Shown here: positions 36,237 through 45,816 of the stretch, one piece after another
How the letters are laid out: the number at the start of each line of letters is the position of its first letter
Position numbering within the stretch: position 1 is the first letter of the stretch
Source: Lutibacter maritimus
GTDB taxonomy: Bacteria > Bacteroidota > Bacteroidia > Flavobacteriales > Flavobacteriaceae
Reading direction: 5' to 3'
Assembly (NCBI RefSeq): GCF_900116115.1
Contig: NZ_FOZP01000001.1
Span: forward strand, 512,071-576,070
Length of the DNA: 64,000 nt
Notes under the pieces: generated by a model
Told to the model about the DNA's origin: nothing
The model's database searches: none
What the model saw: only the letters and a program-made list of their open reading frames with translations
Position numbers and translations under genes: made by a program

Positions 36237-37124
36237 ATGCCAAATAAAACCTATAAAATTGCTGTAATTCAGCTAAATTTAAATGATGTTGCAGAGAATA
36301 ATTTAAAAAAATGTATCAGCTGGATAAAAGATGCTGCCGCTAAAGGTGCTGAAGTTATATTGCTACCAGAATTGTACAGTAGTCATTATTTTTGCCAAAG
36401 TGAAGACACAGCTAATTTTTCTATTGCAGAAGAATTATATGGTACTTCATTTATAGCTTTTAGTGCATTAGCAAAGGAATTAGGTGTTGTAATTATTGTT
36501 CCTTTCTTTGAGAAAAGAATGGCTGGTATTTATCACAACAGTGCATATATTATTGATACTGATGGAAGTGAAGCCGGTTTATATCGAAAAATGCATATAC
36601 CAGACGATCCACATTTTTATGAAAAATTCTATTTTACACCTGGAGATATTGGTTTTAAAGCATTTCCAACTAAAAAAGGAAAAATTGGAACATTAATTTG
36701 TTGGGATCAATGGTATCCTGAAGCAGCTAGATTAACAGCGCTACAAGGTGCAGAAGTGTTATTTTATCCAACAGCAATTGGTTGGCATCCAACTGAAAAA
36801 GAGCAATATGGCGTAAATCAACACGGAGCTTGGATGAATGTTATGAAAGGTCATGCTGTTGCAAATGGTGTGTATGTTGCTGCAGCAAATAGAATTGGAT
36901 TAGAAAAATATATTCCAGGAACAGAAGGAATTGAATTTTGGGGATCTTCATTTATTGCTGGACCACAAGGAGAAATTCTGGCTCAAGCTTCGCACGATAA
37001 GGAAGAAATTTTAATTGCTGAAGTTGATTTAGATTTACAAGAAAATGTACGTCAGAATTGGCCGTTTTTTAGAGATAGAAGAATTGATTCCTATGGTGAA
37101 ATTATTAAAAGATCAATAGATTAA
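36237..37124 (+). CDS. aguB: N-carbamoylputrescine amidase
   Basis: A 295-residue nitrilase-superfamily amidase with the Glu-Lys-Cys triad visible: LLPELYSSHYF (Glu), YRKMHIPDDPHFYEKFYF (Lys) and LICWDQWYPEAARL (Cys). The sequence after the Lys and the WDQWYPE motif are characteristic of AguB. It hydrolyses N-carbamoylputrescine to putrescine, CO2 and ammonia. It lies 1 bp upstream of aguA, the preceding step, so the pair forms the agmatine-to-putrescine route. Confidence 0.95.
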   Translation: MPNKTYKIAVIQLNLNDVAENNLKKCISWIKDAAAKGAEVILLPELYSSHYFCQSEDTANFSIAEELYGTSFIAFSALAKELGVVIIVPFFEKRMAGIYHNSAYIIDTDGSEAGLYRKMHIPDDPHFYEKFYFTPGDIGFKAFPTKKGKIGTLICWDQWYPEAARLTALQGAEVLFYPTAIGWHPTEKEQYGVNQHGAWMNVMKGHAVANGVYVAAANRIGLEKYIPGTEGIEFWGSSFIAGPQGEILAQASHDKEEILIAEVDLDLQENVRQNWPFFRDRRIDSYGEIIKRSID

Positions 37125-37125
37125 A

Positions 37126-38166
37126 ATGGTAAATTCAACTAGAAGATTTCCTGCTGAATGGGAAAAACAACAAGGTATTTTACTATGTTTTCCTCATAAT
37201 GGAAACGATTGGCCAGGAAAATATGAAGCAATTCAATGGGCTTTTGTAGAATTTATTAAAAAAGTTGCTACTGTTGAAGAAGTTATTTTGGTAGTGGCTA
37301 CAGAAAAATTAAAAGCCAAAGTTGTACAAATGTTAGAAACTGCTCATGTAAATGTTTCTAATGTTTCATTTATCATTTATAAAACAAACCGTAGTTGGAT
37401 GCGTGATTCTGGCCCTATAATTGTTTACAATGAAAATGGTAGAGAAGCTTTAAACTTTAACTTTAACGGTTGGGCTAAATACACTAATTATCAGTTAGAT
37501 AAATACGTTCCTAAACATGTTTCAAACTTTTTAAATATTCCTTTAACACAAGTTACTTACAAAGGAAAACCTGTAATTGTAGAAGGTGGTGCAATTGATG
37601 TTAACGGCAAAGGAACGCTATTAACATCAGAAGAATGTTTATTACATCCAGCAATTCAAGTAAGAAATAAAGGTTTTAAAAAAGAAGATTACGAAGCTGT
37701 TTTTAAAGAATATTTGGGGATTAACAATGTTATTTGGTTAGGTGATGGAATTGTTGGTGATGATACGCACGGGCATATTGATGATTTATGTAGATTTGTA
37801 AATGAAGATACCATAATTACTGTTGTGGAAGAAAATGAAAAAGATGCAAATTACAAACCTTTACAAGATAATTTAAAAAGGCTGCAAAACGCTAAACTAG
37901 AGAATGGGAAATCTCCAAAAATAGTGACACTTCCAATGCCAAATCCACTTATTTTTGATGGAATTCAAATTCCGGCTAGTTATGCAAACTTTTTAATATT
38001 AAATAAAACTGTATTAGTACCAACTTTTAACGATGGTAAGGATAGAATTGCTTTAAATACAATTGCCAACTGTTTTCCAGATAGACAAATAATAGGTATT
38101 AGCGCAATAGATTTAATCTGGGGATTTGGTACGCTACATTGTTTAAGCCAACAAATTCCTAGCTAA
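37126..38166 (+). CDS. aguA: Agmatine deiminase
   Basis: A 346-residue guanidino-group-modifying enzyme of the peptidyl-arginine deiminase superfamily. It has PAEWEKQQGILLCFPHN, WMRDSGPI (Asp/Arg substrate site), VEGGAIDVNGKGTLLTSE, DTHGHIDDLCRF (His/Asp) and the catalytic Cys in GTLHCLSQQ (Cys339). It makes N-carbamoylputrescine from agmatine, the substrate of AguB. Co-transcribed with aguB. Confidence 0.95.
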   Translation: MVNSTRRFPAEWEKQQGILLCFPHNGNDWPGKYEAIQWAFVEFIKKVATVEEVILVVATEKLKAKVVQMLETAHVNVSNVSFIIYKTNRSWMRDSGPIIVYNENGREALNFNFNGWAKYTNYQLDKYVPKHVSNFLNIPLTQVTYKGKPVIVEGGAIDVNGKGTLLTSEECLLHPAIQVRNKGFKKEDYEAVFKEYLGINNVIWLGDGIVGDDTHGHIDDLCRFVNEDTIITVVEENEKDANYKPLQDNLKRLQNAKLENGKSPKIVTLPMPNPLIFDGIQIPASYANFLILNKTVLVPTFNDGKDRIALNTIANCFPDRQIIGISAIDLIWGFGTLHCLSQQIPS

Positions 38167-38279
38167 ATTTTTCTTTAATATTTATTTTAAAACACGATTG
38201 CAATACATTATATTTTTATATTTTGAATATCTTATTTTTTATTTTATATTTAAAGTATGATGTATAAAAAACTAACAAA

Positions 38280-38693
38280 ATGAGTTTAAAGTATAAGATT
38301 TACCAAGAAAGATTTCTGTTAGTTGATGTGCTGAATAATACAATTACTGCATCAAAATTATATGAATTCCATAAATCTTATCGTAATGATCCAAAGATTT
38401 TTGTTGTTTATAAAGTTTTAACAAACCTTATTGGTGCCGATTTTAAAATGACTTTTGATGAAATGATGGATTATGTTGAAGTACTTAAAAGAGAACCATT
38501 ACCACCAAATTTTAAATGGGCAATTTTGACAGAAACACCAAATTCTACCATGTTTTCAATTTTAGTAAAAGAAGACCCTCATTTTAAAAATAAAGTAGAA
38601 GTTTTTTCAACTTTAAAAGCAAGTTTAGATTATTTAAATGTTGAATTTAAAGAAAATGAATTTGAAGATGATGACTATGTAACAATGAGTTAA
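38280..38693 (+). CDS. Hypothetical protein, possible SpoIIAA/STAS-like fold
   Basis: A 137-residue soluble protein without signal peptide or transmembrane segment. The pattern of beta strands and amphipathic helices (YQERFLLVDVLNN, KIFVVYKVLTNLIGADFKMTFDEMMDYV, FKWAILTETPN) recalls the SpoIIAA-like/STAS fold seen in many Bacteroidota proteins of similar size, but this is a weak structural guess. The C-terminus is acidic. It is monocistronic, 113 bp after aguA. Function is unknown. Confidence 0.65.
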   Translation: MSLKYKIYQERFLLVDVLNNTITASKLYEFHKSYRNDPKIFVVYKVLTNLIGADFKMTFDEMMDYVEVLKREPLPPNFKWAILTETPNSTMFSILVKEDPHFKNKVEVFSTLKASLDYLNVEFKENEFEDDDYVTMS

Positions 38694-38890
38694 TTGCTTC
38701 TCACACTTTATTTATTATCTATCCTTAATTATTTTTTTCAAAAAATAACTTGATGAAATAACGTTTTAAAAATTGTGTTATTTCTTTTGAAATTGATAAA
38801 GCTAAAGCATAAAATTATTTAAAAATAACAGCTTTTAATTTTTATTTTTAAAAAATAAGGATGCACTTTTGCATTTTATTTAATGTGTGA

Positions 38891-40036
38891 ATGGAATTAA
38901 AAATAAAACAACGAATTTCACTAAGTGCTTATTTCTTTTTATCAGGAGTTTGCTTTGCAACTTGGGCCTCAAGAATACCTACTATAAAAATATTTTACAA
39001 TTTAAATGAAGCTGAATTAGGTAACTTATTATTTATAATGCCAATTAGCTCTTTAATTGGATTGCCTTTTTCTGGTTGGTTGGTTTCAAAATTTAACAGT
39101 AGAAATCCGCTTATAGTTTCCTTTATATTTTACAGTTTAGCGTTATTTTTTATTGGATATTCAAATAATATACTCTTTTTATCAGTTTCATTATTTTTAT
39201 TTTCATTTAGTATGAGAATTATTAATATTGCCATAAATACACAATCAATAGCCCTTCAAAATACATTTCAAAAAAAAATTATAGGTTCATTTCATGGTTT
39301 GTGGAGTTTAGGTGGTTTAATTGGTGTTGGCTTTTCAACCTTAATGGTAAAATTTGATGTAACAATGAAGCACCACTTGCTAATTATTGCTATTTTTTCA
39401 CTAACTATTGCTTTAATTTCTTATCAGTTTTTAATGAAAAGTGATAAACCAACTACTGGAAATAAATTAATTATTGGAAAACCCGATACATTTATTTTAC
39501 TTTTAGGTATTTTAGTTTTTTTAGCAGCAGTGTGTGAAGGAGGTATGTTTGATTGGAGCGGTGTTTACTTTAAAGAAGTTATTAAAGAAGATGTTTTTAC
39601 CTTAGGATATTTTATTTTTATGTTTTTTATGGCATTTTCTAGATTTGTTTCCGATAAAATTATTGATGTAATAGGTATGAAAAAAGCGTATGTTATAAGT
39701 GCTACTTTTATTTCATCAGGAATTAGTATGGTTATTATTTTCCCTTATTTTTGGCCAGCAATTATTGGGTTTAGTTTAGTTGGTATTGGAGTAGCGGCAA
39801 TTATTCCAATGACATATGCTTTAGCTGGAAAATCAAAAAAATATTCTGCAGGTTTAATAGTTTCAATAATTACAACTTATGGAATTGTTGGAATGCTTTT
39901 AGGTCCGCCATTAGTTGGCTATTTAGCGCATTTATTTAATTTAAAAACAGCGTTTGTTTTATTTTTAATATCAGGATTATTAATTATTCCTATTTCGCAA
40001 TTATTTTTCAATACTCAAAAAGATGCAATGAAATAA
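38891..40036 (+). CDS. MFS transporter
   Basis: A 381-residue protein with twelve predicted hydrophobic helices and the major-facilitator layout. The N-terminal helix has FATWASRIPTIK, a feature of the YbjJ-like MFS group. A loop after helix 2 (GWLVSKFNSRNPL) corresponds to motif A. Helix 7 begins FDWSGVYFKEV. Substrate is unknown; related proteins are often labelled sugar or drug transporters without proof. It is flanked by gaps of about 200 and 110 bp that hold no gene. Confidence 0.85.
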   Translation: MELKIKQRISLSAYFFLSGVCFATWASRIPTIKIFYNLNEAELGNLLFIMPISSLIGLPFSGWLVSKFNSRNPLIVSFIFYSLALFFIGYSNNILFLSVSLFLFSFSMRIINIAINTQSIALQNTFQKKIIGSFHGLWSLGGLIGVGFSTLMVKFDVTMKHHLLIIAIFSLTIALISYQFLMKSDKPTTGNKLIIGKPDTFILLLGILVFLAAVCEGGMFDWSGVYFKEVIKEDVFTLGYFIFMFFMAFSRFVSDKIIDVIGMKKAYVISATFISSGISMVIIFPYFWPAIIGFSLVGIGVAAIIPMTYALAGKSKKYSAGLIVSIITTYGIVGMLLGPPLVGYLAHLFNLKTAFVLFLISGLLIIPISQLFFNTQKDAMK

Positions 40037-40148
40037 TTGGGAAAACTATTTAAAGTCACTAAAATGAAAGTAGCTTAGCTAAATATTTTATGAACCCAAC
40101 AATTTAAGAAAAGTAATTTATTGCTAATAATTTTATTTATTTAGAAAT

Positions 40149-42197
40149 TTAAACTTTAACCATTTCTAACAGTTGATATAACTTTTGCTTATCAATTGGT
40201 TTTGAAATGAATGCATTACAACCAGCTTTAGTAGCACTAATTTGAATACTTTCCTGAATATAAGCAGATTGTGCAATAATAAACACTTTTTTATTAAATT
40301 TTCTTATTGCTTCGGTTGCTTCAAAACCATTAAGTTTTGGCATTTTTATATCCATTAATATAATGGATGTATCTGGGAATTCTTTAATTTTTTCAATAGC
40401 TTCTTTACCATCTTTTGCTCTTATAATTTTGTTTGAAAAAGGCTCTAAAATTTGTTCTAAAAAGTAAAAAGAAGTTTCATCATCTTCAGCCACTATAAAA
40501 TTATGTTTTTTTAAGTGTATGTTGTTTGATGATTGTTGTGCTATATCTTGATCTATATGATTAGTATTAGAAACAGAATTAGGAATGCTTACATAAAATG
40601 TTGTTCCTTTTGCTGGAATTGATTCTAATTTTAAATTACCTTTTAAAAGAGTAACATATCCTTTTGATATGGAAAGTCCCAAACCTGATCCTTCAAAACC
40701 ACTTGAATGTGAATAATCTGCTTGAACAAATTGTTCAAAAATGGAGGCTTGTTTATCATATGGTATTCCAATACCACTATCAGAAATTTTAAATTCAGCA
40801 AACTCATTAGTTAATTTATACGAAATTTCTACAAACCCATCTTTTGTAAATTTTAATGCATTTTTAATAAGATTTGTAAGTATTGAATTTAGTTTGTATT
40901 CATCTGTAAAAAATGGTTGAGTTAAACCCGAAGTGTCTTCAATTAAAGTGAGTTTTAATCCTTTCTTTTTTGCTTCAATAGTAAAAAAGTCTATAAGTTC
41001 ATCTATAACTTTTTTAATGTTTACTTGTTTAATAATTAGTTTTTCAAGACCCGATTCTAGTTTTGAAACATCAATAATATTATTAATAGTTTCAAGCATT
41101 CTATTACCACTTTGCTGAATAATTCCAATAAATTGTGCTTGTTTTTCAACAGAGTAGGAGTTTGTTTTTAAAAGTTCCGCAAAACCCAAAATACCATTCA
41201 TTGGTGTTCTAATTTCGTGACTCATATTAGCTAAAAAAGCAGATTTCATTTTATCACTTTCTTCAGCAATGTTTTTTTGTTTTTCAAGCTCTATCATCAT
41301 TTCTGAATTTAATTGGAGCTGATCTCTTAAATCTTGTGTTTTTTCTTGAACACGTATTTGTAAAACACGATTAAAAATTAGTAATGAAAATACAAGTAAA
41401 CTAACAAAAGCACCAATAAAGAGTATGTATTTTAAATTAATTTGGGGTGAATTATAATCTTTATCATATGCTGCAATCCATTTATCATATATTTTTTGAT
41501 ATTCTCCATTCGCTAAAATAATTTCTAATCCATTGTCTAATAATTTGGCCAACTCTGGTGCATTTTTAGAAACTTTAAAACCCATATTGCGTTCTAAAAT
41601 TCGATGTTCTAAAGGCCTCACATAATCTTTACCAAGTTGTTTAGCATAATACATCGCTCCAACTCGTTGTCCAAAAATACATGTAACTTCCTTTCTATCA
41701 ATTAGTTTTAAAAGACTATTGTAATCATTTACATAAATAAACTTTGCTGTTGGGTTAATTGATAGTACATAATGACTTAGTACTTCATTTTTCCAAATAC
41801 CTACTAAAGGCTCTTTAGTTGTTCTTAAAATTTCAAGTGAAAATTTAGAAGTGAAGTTTGTATTATAAAAAAAACAATGCGATGTATTTATTGCAGATCT
41901 AGTGTAAATATAATCATCTGAATACCCCGGAAAGTTAGCACCTCCAATACCTTGAATACTGTCTTTGCTTAAATAGTCATTAATTGTTTTCCAATCACTA
42001 GCTTCAACATTTATAGGTGTTTTGTATAATTTTTTTATGGCATTTAATATATCTACATTAAAACCTACTAATTCACCTTTATCATTTAAATAATTGTAAG
42101 GCGGATAATCATTACCAAACATTACTTTATATTGAGCATGTGATTTATTAATTATTAAAAACAATAAAAGTATGGAAGTTAATAAACGAAGTTTCAT
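40149..42197 (-). CDS. Hybrid histidine kinase with periplasmic solute-binding sensor
   Basis: A 682-residue membrane sensor. Signal peptide spans 1-21. The solute-binding family-3 domain (about 23-245) starts with MFGNDYPPYNYLNDKGELVGFNVDI. A transmembrane helix lies at about 256-275 and a coiled coil follows. HisKA has His327 in MSHEIRTPMNG. The ATPase has N446, DSGIGI and GSGLGL (503-508). The C-terminal receiver has Asp616 (ILMDIKMP) and Lys666. It probably senses an amino-acid-like ligand and passes phosphate to its own receiver. No output regulator or HPt gene is adjacent. Promoter element 18 bp upstream. Confidence 0.93.
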   Translation of the reverse strand: MKLRLLTSILLLFLIINKSHAQYKVMFGNDYPPYNYLNDKGELVGFNVDILNAIKKLYKTPINVEASDWKTINDYLSKDSIQGIGGANFPGYSDDYIYTRSAINTSHCFFYNTNFTSKFSLEILRTTKEPLVGIWKNEVLSHYVLSINPTAKFIYVNDYNSLLKLIDRKEVTCIFGQRVGAMYYAKQLGKDYVRPLEHRILERNMGFKVSKNAPELAKLLDNGLEIILANGEYQKIYDKWIAAYDKDYNSPQINLKYILFIGAFVSLLVFSLLIFNRVLQIRVQEKTQDLRDQLQLNSEMMIELEKQKNIAEESDKMKSAFLANMSHEIRTPMNGILGFAELLKTNSYSVEKQAQFIGIIQQSGNRMLETINNIIDVSKLESGLEKLIIKQVNIKKVIDELIDFFTIEAKKKGLKLTLIEDTSGLTQPFFTDEYKLNSILTNLIKNALKFTKDGFVEISYKLTNEFAEFKISDSGIGIPYDKQASIFEQFVQADYSHSSGFEGSGLGLSISKGYVTLLKGNLKLESIPAKGTTFYVSIPNSVSNTNHIDQDIAQQSSNNIHLKKHNFIVAEDDETSFYFLEQILEPFSNKIIRAKDGKEAIEKIKEFPDTSIILMDIKMPKLNGFEATEAIRKFNKKVFIIAQSAYIQESIQISATKAGCNAFISKPIDKQKLYQLLEMVKV

Positions 42198-42214
42198 TGT
42201 AAAAAGGGTTTCTT

Positions 42215-42222
42215 CAAAATTA
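42215..42222 (-). promoter_or_regulatory. Promoter -7 element for hybrid kinase
   Basis: The minus strand reads TAATTTTG, exact TAnnTTTG, 18 bp before the ATG. Confidence 0.55.
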
Positions 42223-42400
42223 AGAAAGATTTTAAGATTAAATAGTATTTAAAAAAAATATTTAATCTTCTTTTTTAAATGAACTTGTTTTAAGTTTTTT
42301 AATAAAAAGCATTGAAAAAAAACAATAAATGACTTTATAAAATTTTTTATATGAACCTGAAAATTATAATTTTTAGTTTTATTTGTTGAATAATGAATTA

Positions 42401-43711
42401 TTATAGTGATTTGAAATTTTGAATTTTAATTTTATTTGATTTTAAATCAAACATTAAATTATACAAACCAAAAAAAGTTCTATAAATATAAATGAAGTGT
42501 TTAGAACCTCTATTACCATTCATTTTACGTAATTCCGTATTTTTAGAATATCGCTCACCTAATTCTGCAATTTTACCAAAGAATTCAGGATTAGAAAAAT
42601 CAAAATATTGCTGATGAAATGGTTGTGTAAACAAACTTAACATTTCGTGAAACATTTCATTAAAAAATATTATTTCTTCAGGCGAATCTTCTATTTTTAA
42701 AATTTCTAATTCAAATAATTTTTCTTGAAAATAAGATTTATTTTCAAGATTATTTTTATTTGCAAGTTCAAAATATGGAATATAAAACGATTCTGGAATA
42801 CTTTTCATACAACCAAAATCCAATGCAATTAAATTGCCATCGTTTGAAACTAAAAAATTTCCTGGATGCGGATCGGCGTGTACTTTTTTAAGCTCATGAA
42901 TTTGAAACATGTAAAAATCCCACAACGCTTGTCCAAGTTGATTTGCTAAATTCTCATTATTATTAATTGCAGTAAATTCAGATAAATGTATTCCATGCAT
43001 CCAATCCATTGTAATAATTCTTTCAGAAGATAAATTTTCATAATAATTAGGAAATTTTAAATTAGGAATATGCTCACAAGCTGCAACAACAGCCTTACTT
43101 TGTTCAATTTCTAAAATATAATTTGTTTCTTCAATTAATTTATTTTCTACTTCTTTAAAATACTTATCAGAATTTTTACCTTTAATATTAAACATACTCA
43201 TAGCAATTGGTTTAACCAAAGCTAAATCGGAAGCAATACTTCCCGCAACTCCAGGATATTGAATTTTTACAGCTAAAGTTTTACCATCCTTTTTAGCTTT
43301 ATGAACTTGACCAATGCTTGCTGCATTTACTGAATTCGGATTAAATTCGTCAAAAATTTCATTGGGAGTTTTTCCAAAATAATTTTTAAAAGTTTTTACC
43401 ACTAAAGGTGCTGAAAGAGGAGGGACAGAAAATTGTGCCAATGAAAATTTTTCTACATAAGCCTGCGGTAAAATACTCTTTTCCATACTTAACATTTGAG
43501 CAACCTTAAGTGCACTTCCTTTAAGTTTTTTTAAACCATCATAAATATCTTCAGCATTGTTTTGATTTAATCTTTGTTTTGCTTCAACTTCTGATGATAT
43601 TAATTTATCGCCATAATATTTAATGTAATTTATGCCAACTTTTGCACCAGTTTGCGCTAATTTAGATGCTCTTTGAATTTTGGTAACAGGTATTTTATCA
43701 ATTGTTTTCAT
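42401..43711 (-). CDS. ABC1/UbiB-family atypical kinase
   Basis: A 436-residue ABC1/AarF/UbiB-like protein. It has the family's KxGQ-type region (KKLKGSALKVAQMLSME), AASIGQVHKAKKDGKTLAVKIQYPGV (Ala-rich nucleotide loop and Lys), MDWMHG and the catalytic HADPHPGNFLVSNDGNLIALDFG. It lacks the C-terminal membrane helices of true UbiB. Related proteins support isoprenoid lipid or quinone metabolism. It lies 7 bp downstream of a TetR-like gene, and the pair appears to be a unit recurrent in Flavobacteria. Confidence 0.92.
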   Translation of the reverse strand: MKTIDKIPVTKIQRASKLAQTGAKVGINYIKYYGDKLISSEVEAKQRLNQNNAEDIYDGLKKLKGSALKVAQMLSMEKSILPQAYVEKFSLAQFSVPPLSAPLVVKTFKNYFGKTPNEIFDEFNPNSVNAASIGQVHKAKKDGKTLAVKIQYPGVAGSIASDLALVKPIAMSMFNIKGKNSDKYFKEVENKLIEETNYILEIEQSKAVVAACEHIPNLKFPNYYENLSSERIITMDWMHGIHLSEFTAINNNENLANQLGQALWDFYMFQIHELKKVHADPHPGNFLVSNDGNLIALDFGCMKSIPESFYIPYFELANKNNLENKSYFQEKLFELEILKIEDSPEEIIFFNEMFHEMLSLFTQPFHQQYFDFSNPEFFGKIAELGERYSKNTELRKMNGNRGSKHFIYIYRTFFGLYNLMFDLKSNKIKIQNFKSL

Positions 43712-43718
43712 CTACAGC

Positions 43719-44378
43719 TTAAACTTTAAAATTCATTTTTTCTTTTAATAAAAATTTACCAAAATCTATAGCACTTTTTAATGGTTTAATATCCATTAAA
43801 TCAAAACTAGTATTTACAGATTTTTCAATAAAAATATCAGTTTTTTCAAACCCTGCAGAACTATCATCTAACCAAAATTTTAATGTTAATAAAAGCTGAA
43901 TCCAATAAGACTCTTTTATTCCCATTTCTTGCATTTTTGCAATTGTTTCTTGCTCAATTTTAAAGGTTTCAAATTCTAAAGTATCTATAAATGCTAAAAA
44001 TGATTTTTTTAATTCTTGTAATGCGCTTAAGTTTTTTAAACTGTTTTTGTGTTTATTTAAAGCGTAAACTACATAACTTCTATTTGCAGTTAAATTTTCA
44101 AAAAAAGTATAGTAAAAACTTAAAAGTTTTGTTCTTGAATCATAAGTTTCATAATCATCATTTTTAGTTAAAATTTGTAATGTGTTTTTAAAGAATTCAT
44201 TAAAAATTGATTTTTCAACAGCATTAAAATTTGCATAAAAATTATAGAAAAGTGCCTCATCAAAATTATTTTCTTTAGAAAAAATATAGACAGATGCAGG
44301 TTGTTTATTATGTTTTAAAACATAATCCATATAAAATTCTATTAATCTGGATTCTGTAATTATTGATTTTTTAACCAT
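43719..44378 (-). CDS. TetR-family regulator-like protein
   Basis: A 219-residue protein with a short N-terminal helix-turn-helix-like region (ITESRLIEFYMDYVL, then ASVYIFSKENNFDEALFYNFYANF) and a helical C-terminal domain, the layout of TetR-family proteins with a TetR_C domain. The HTH is divergent from classic TetR. It is the first gene of the unit with the ABC1-like kinase and may regulate it or act as its partner. DNA binding is inferred. Confidence 0.78.
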   Translation of the reverse strand: MVKKSIITESRLIEFYMDYVLKHNKQPASVYIFSKENNFDEALFYNFYANFNAVEKSIFNEFFKNTLQILTKNDDYETYDSRTKLLSFYYTFFENLTANRSYVVYALNKHKNSLKNLSALQELKKSFLAFIDTLEFETFKIEQETIAKMQEMGIKESYWIQLLLTLKFWLDDSSAGFEKTDIFIEKSVNTSFDLMDIKPLKSAIDFGKFLLKEKMNFKV

Positions 44379-44520
44379 TTTTTTAGAGTTTTTTGTTTAA
44401 TGTATATATCTGTAAATTAAACAATATATTTTTGAATACAAAATATATTACTATTGTTATTAACTATTAAATAATAAATAATAATGATTATTTTTAAAAA
44501 TATATTATAAAGCTTATGTT

Positions 44521-44528
44521 TAACTTTG
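44521..44528 (+). promoter_or_regulatory. Promoter -7 element for PTPS/QueD gene
   Basis: TAACTTTG, exact TAnnTTTG, 25 bp before the ATG at 44553. Confidence 0.5.
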
Positions 44529-44552
44529 AATATATATAATTAAACAATAATT

Positions 44553-44966
44553 ATGAAATTTAAAACAGCTGTAGTGCGAAAGGAACATTTTAATTCCGCG
44601 CACAGATTGCACAATGTAAATTGGTCTGACAAAAAAAATATTGAGATTTTTGGGAAATGTAATAATCCCAATTTTCATGGGCACAATTATGAATTAGAAG
44701 TTAAAGTAATAGGATTTGTAAATAGCGAAACTGGTTACGTGATAGATACAAAAATTCTGTCAGACATCATTAAAACTGAAGTGCTTGATAAATTTGATCA
44801 TAAAAACTTAAATTTAGATGTGGAAGAATTTAAAGAGTTAAATCCAACAGCAGAAAATATTGCAATGGTTATTTATTTTTTACTTAAAAAACATATAGGT
44901 AATGATTTAGAGTTAAAAATAAAATTATATGAAACTCCAAGAAATTTTGTAGAATTTCCTTTTTAA
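44553..44966 (+). CDS. 6-pyruvoyl-tetrahydropterin synthase / 6-carboxytetrahydropterin synthase family
   Basis: A 137-residue, zinc-dependent T-fold enzyme. Zinc histidines are in FNSAHRLHN and FHGHNY, the catalytic Cys is in KCNNPNFHGHNY, and a C-terminal Glu lies in KLYETPRNFVEF. The spacing Cys-x5-HGH is that of pyruvoyl-tetrahydropterin synthases rather than the Cys-x3-HGH of typical QueD. It may therefore serve pterin rather than queuosine synthesis; annotation pipelines often call it queD. No other queuosine gene is nearby. Confidence 0.88.
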   Translation: MKFKTAVVRKEHFNSAHRLHNVNWSDKKNIEIFGKCNNPNFHGHNYELEVKVIGFVNSETGYVIDTKILSDIIKTEVLDKFDHKNLNLDVEEFKELNPTAENIAMVIYFLLKKHIGNDLELKIKLYETPRNFVEFPF

Positions 44967-45023
44967 TGATAAATTTATAGAAATATAAATTATAAGTGGA
45001 AAAGAAATCTTAAAAACAACATT

Positions 45024-45485
45024 ATGTATAATTATAAATTGCTTTTACTTTTTTTAATACTAAATTTTGGAGCATTAGCTATTGGAAGTTGGCTAATGGA
45101 TAAAGGACCAACAACCAACTGGTATTTAAATTTAAATAAGGCACCTTGGAGTCCGCCAGGTTGGCTTTTTGGAGTAGCTTGGACAACAATTATGCTGTGT
45201 TTTTCATTTTACATGACTTCGCTTGTAGGTTATAAACCAGTAACTTATATTTGGATTTTATTTTTTATACAGTTTGTTCTGAATATCTCTTGGAACTATT
45301 TCTTCTTTAATATACATATGATTGGAGTTGCGCTATTTATATTAATATCATTAACAATTTTAGTTGGTTACTTTTTATTCAATTTTAATGCTGATATGGG
45401 TAAAAAATCCTTATTAATTGCGCCTTATTTTATTTGGTTACTTGTTGCAAATTCTTTAAATATATATGCTTATTTAAAAAATTAA
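45024..45485 (+). CDS. TspO/MBR family membrane protein
   Basis: A 153-residue protein with five hydrophobic helices and the TspO signature: WYLNLNKAPWSPPGWLFGVAWTT, and NISWNYFFFN. TspO proteins bind tetrapyrroles and affect stress and pigment control in bacteria. It is 57 bp after the pterin enzyme gene on the same strand, so perhaps co-transcribed. The role here is not evident. Confidence 0.92.
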   Translation: MYNYKLLLLFLILNFGALAIGSWLMDKGPTTNWYLNLNKAPWSPPGWLFGVAWTTIMLCFSFYMTSLVGYKPVTYIWILFFIQFVLNISWNYFFFNIHMIGVALFILISLTILVGYFLFNFNADMGKKSLLIAPYFIWLLVANSLNIYAYLKN

Positions 45486-45816
45486 AATATTTAAAATAGC
45501 AGCGTTAAATAATTTAAAGCTAAAAACAAACTCTTTTAATCTTCTGTTTCATCTTGCCACATATCCAATCCTAATTTATCAGCTATTACTGCAATATTAG
45601 CTAATGCTTGTAAGTTAAAAGAACTATAAAAAAGATTTTTTTGTATCATAATCGAAACTAAAAGTATACATAAATAATTAATACACTTTACAGATGTTGT
45701 AAATTAATTATTGATTGAGAAATTAATGTTTTTCAATCAAATATTAGCATTAATTTATAAGTCAATTTTTTTGGTATATTTAAAATCTTAAAATCAACTG
45801 TAAAAATACTTAACAA
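45486..45816. other. Intergenic region with no confident gene
   Basis: 331 bp between tspO and the CocE-type hydrolase. It contains one short minus-strand ORF (45536-45649, listed separately) and AT-rich sequence. No tRNA, clear terminator or exact promoter element was found. Confidence 0.6.
45536..45649 (-). pseudogene. Short ORF, possible decayed gene remnant
   Basis: A 37-codon ORF with protein-like composition: after MIQKNLFYSSFN it reads LQALANIAVIADKLGLDMW and ends in an acidic tail. The composition is unlike random AT-rich translation, and the segment reminds me of the C-terminal end of alginate-lyase-type polysaccharide lyases, but I cannot confirm this. No upstream part of such a gene is present. 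It could equally be a real small gene or chance. Confidence 0.3.
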
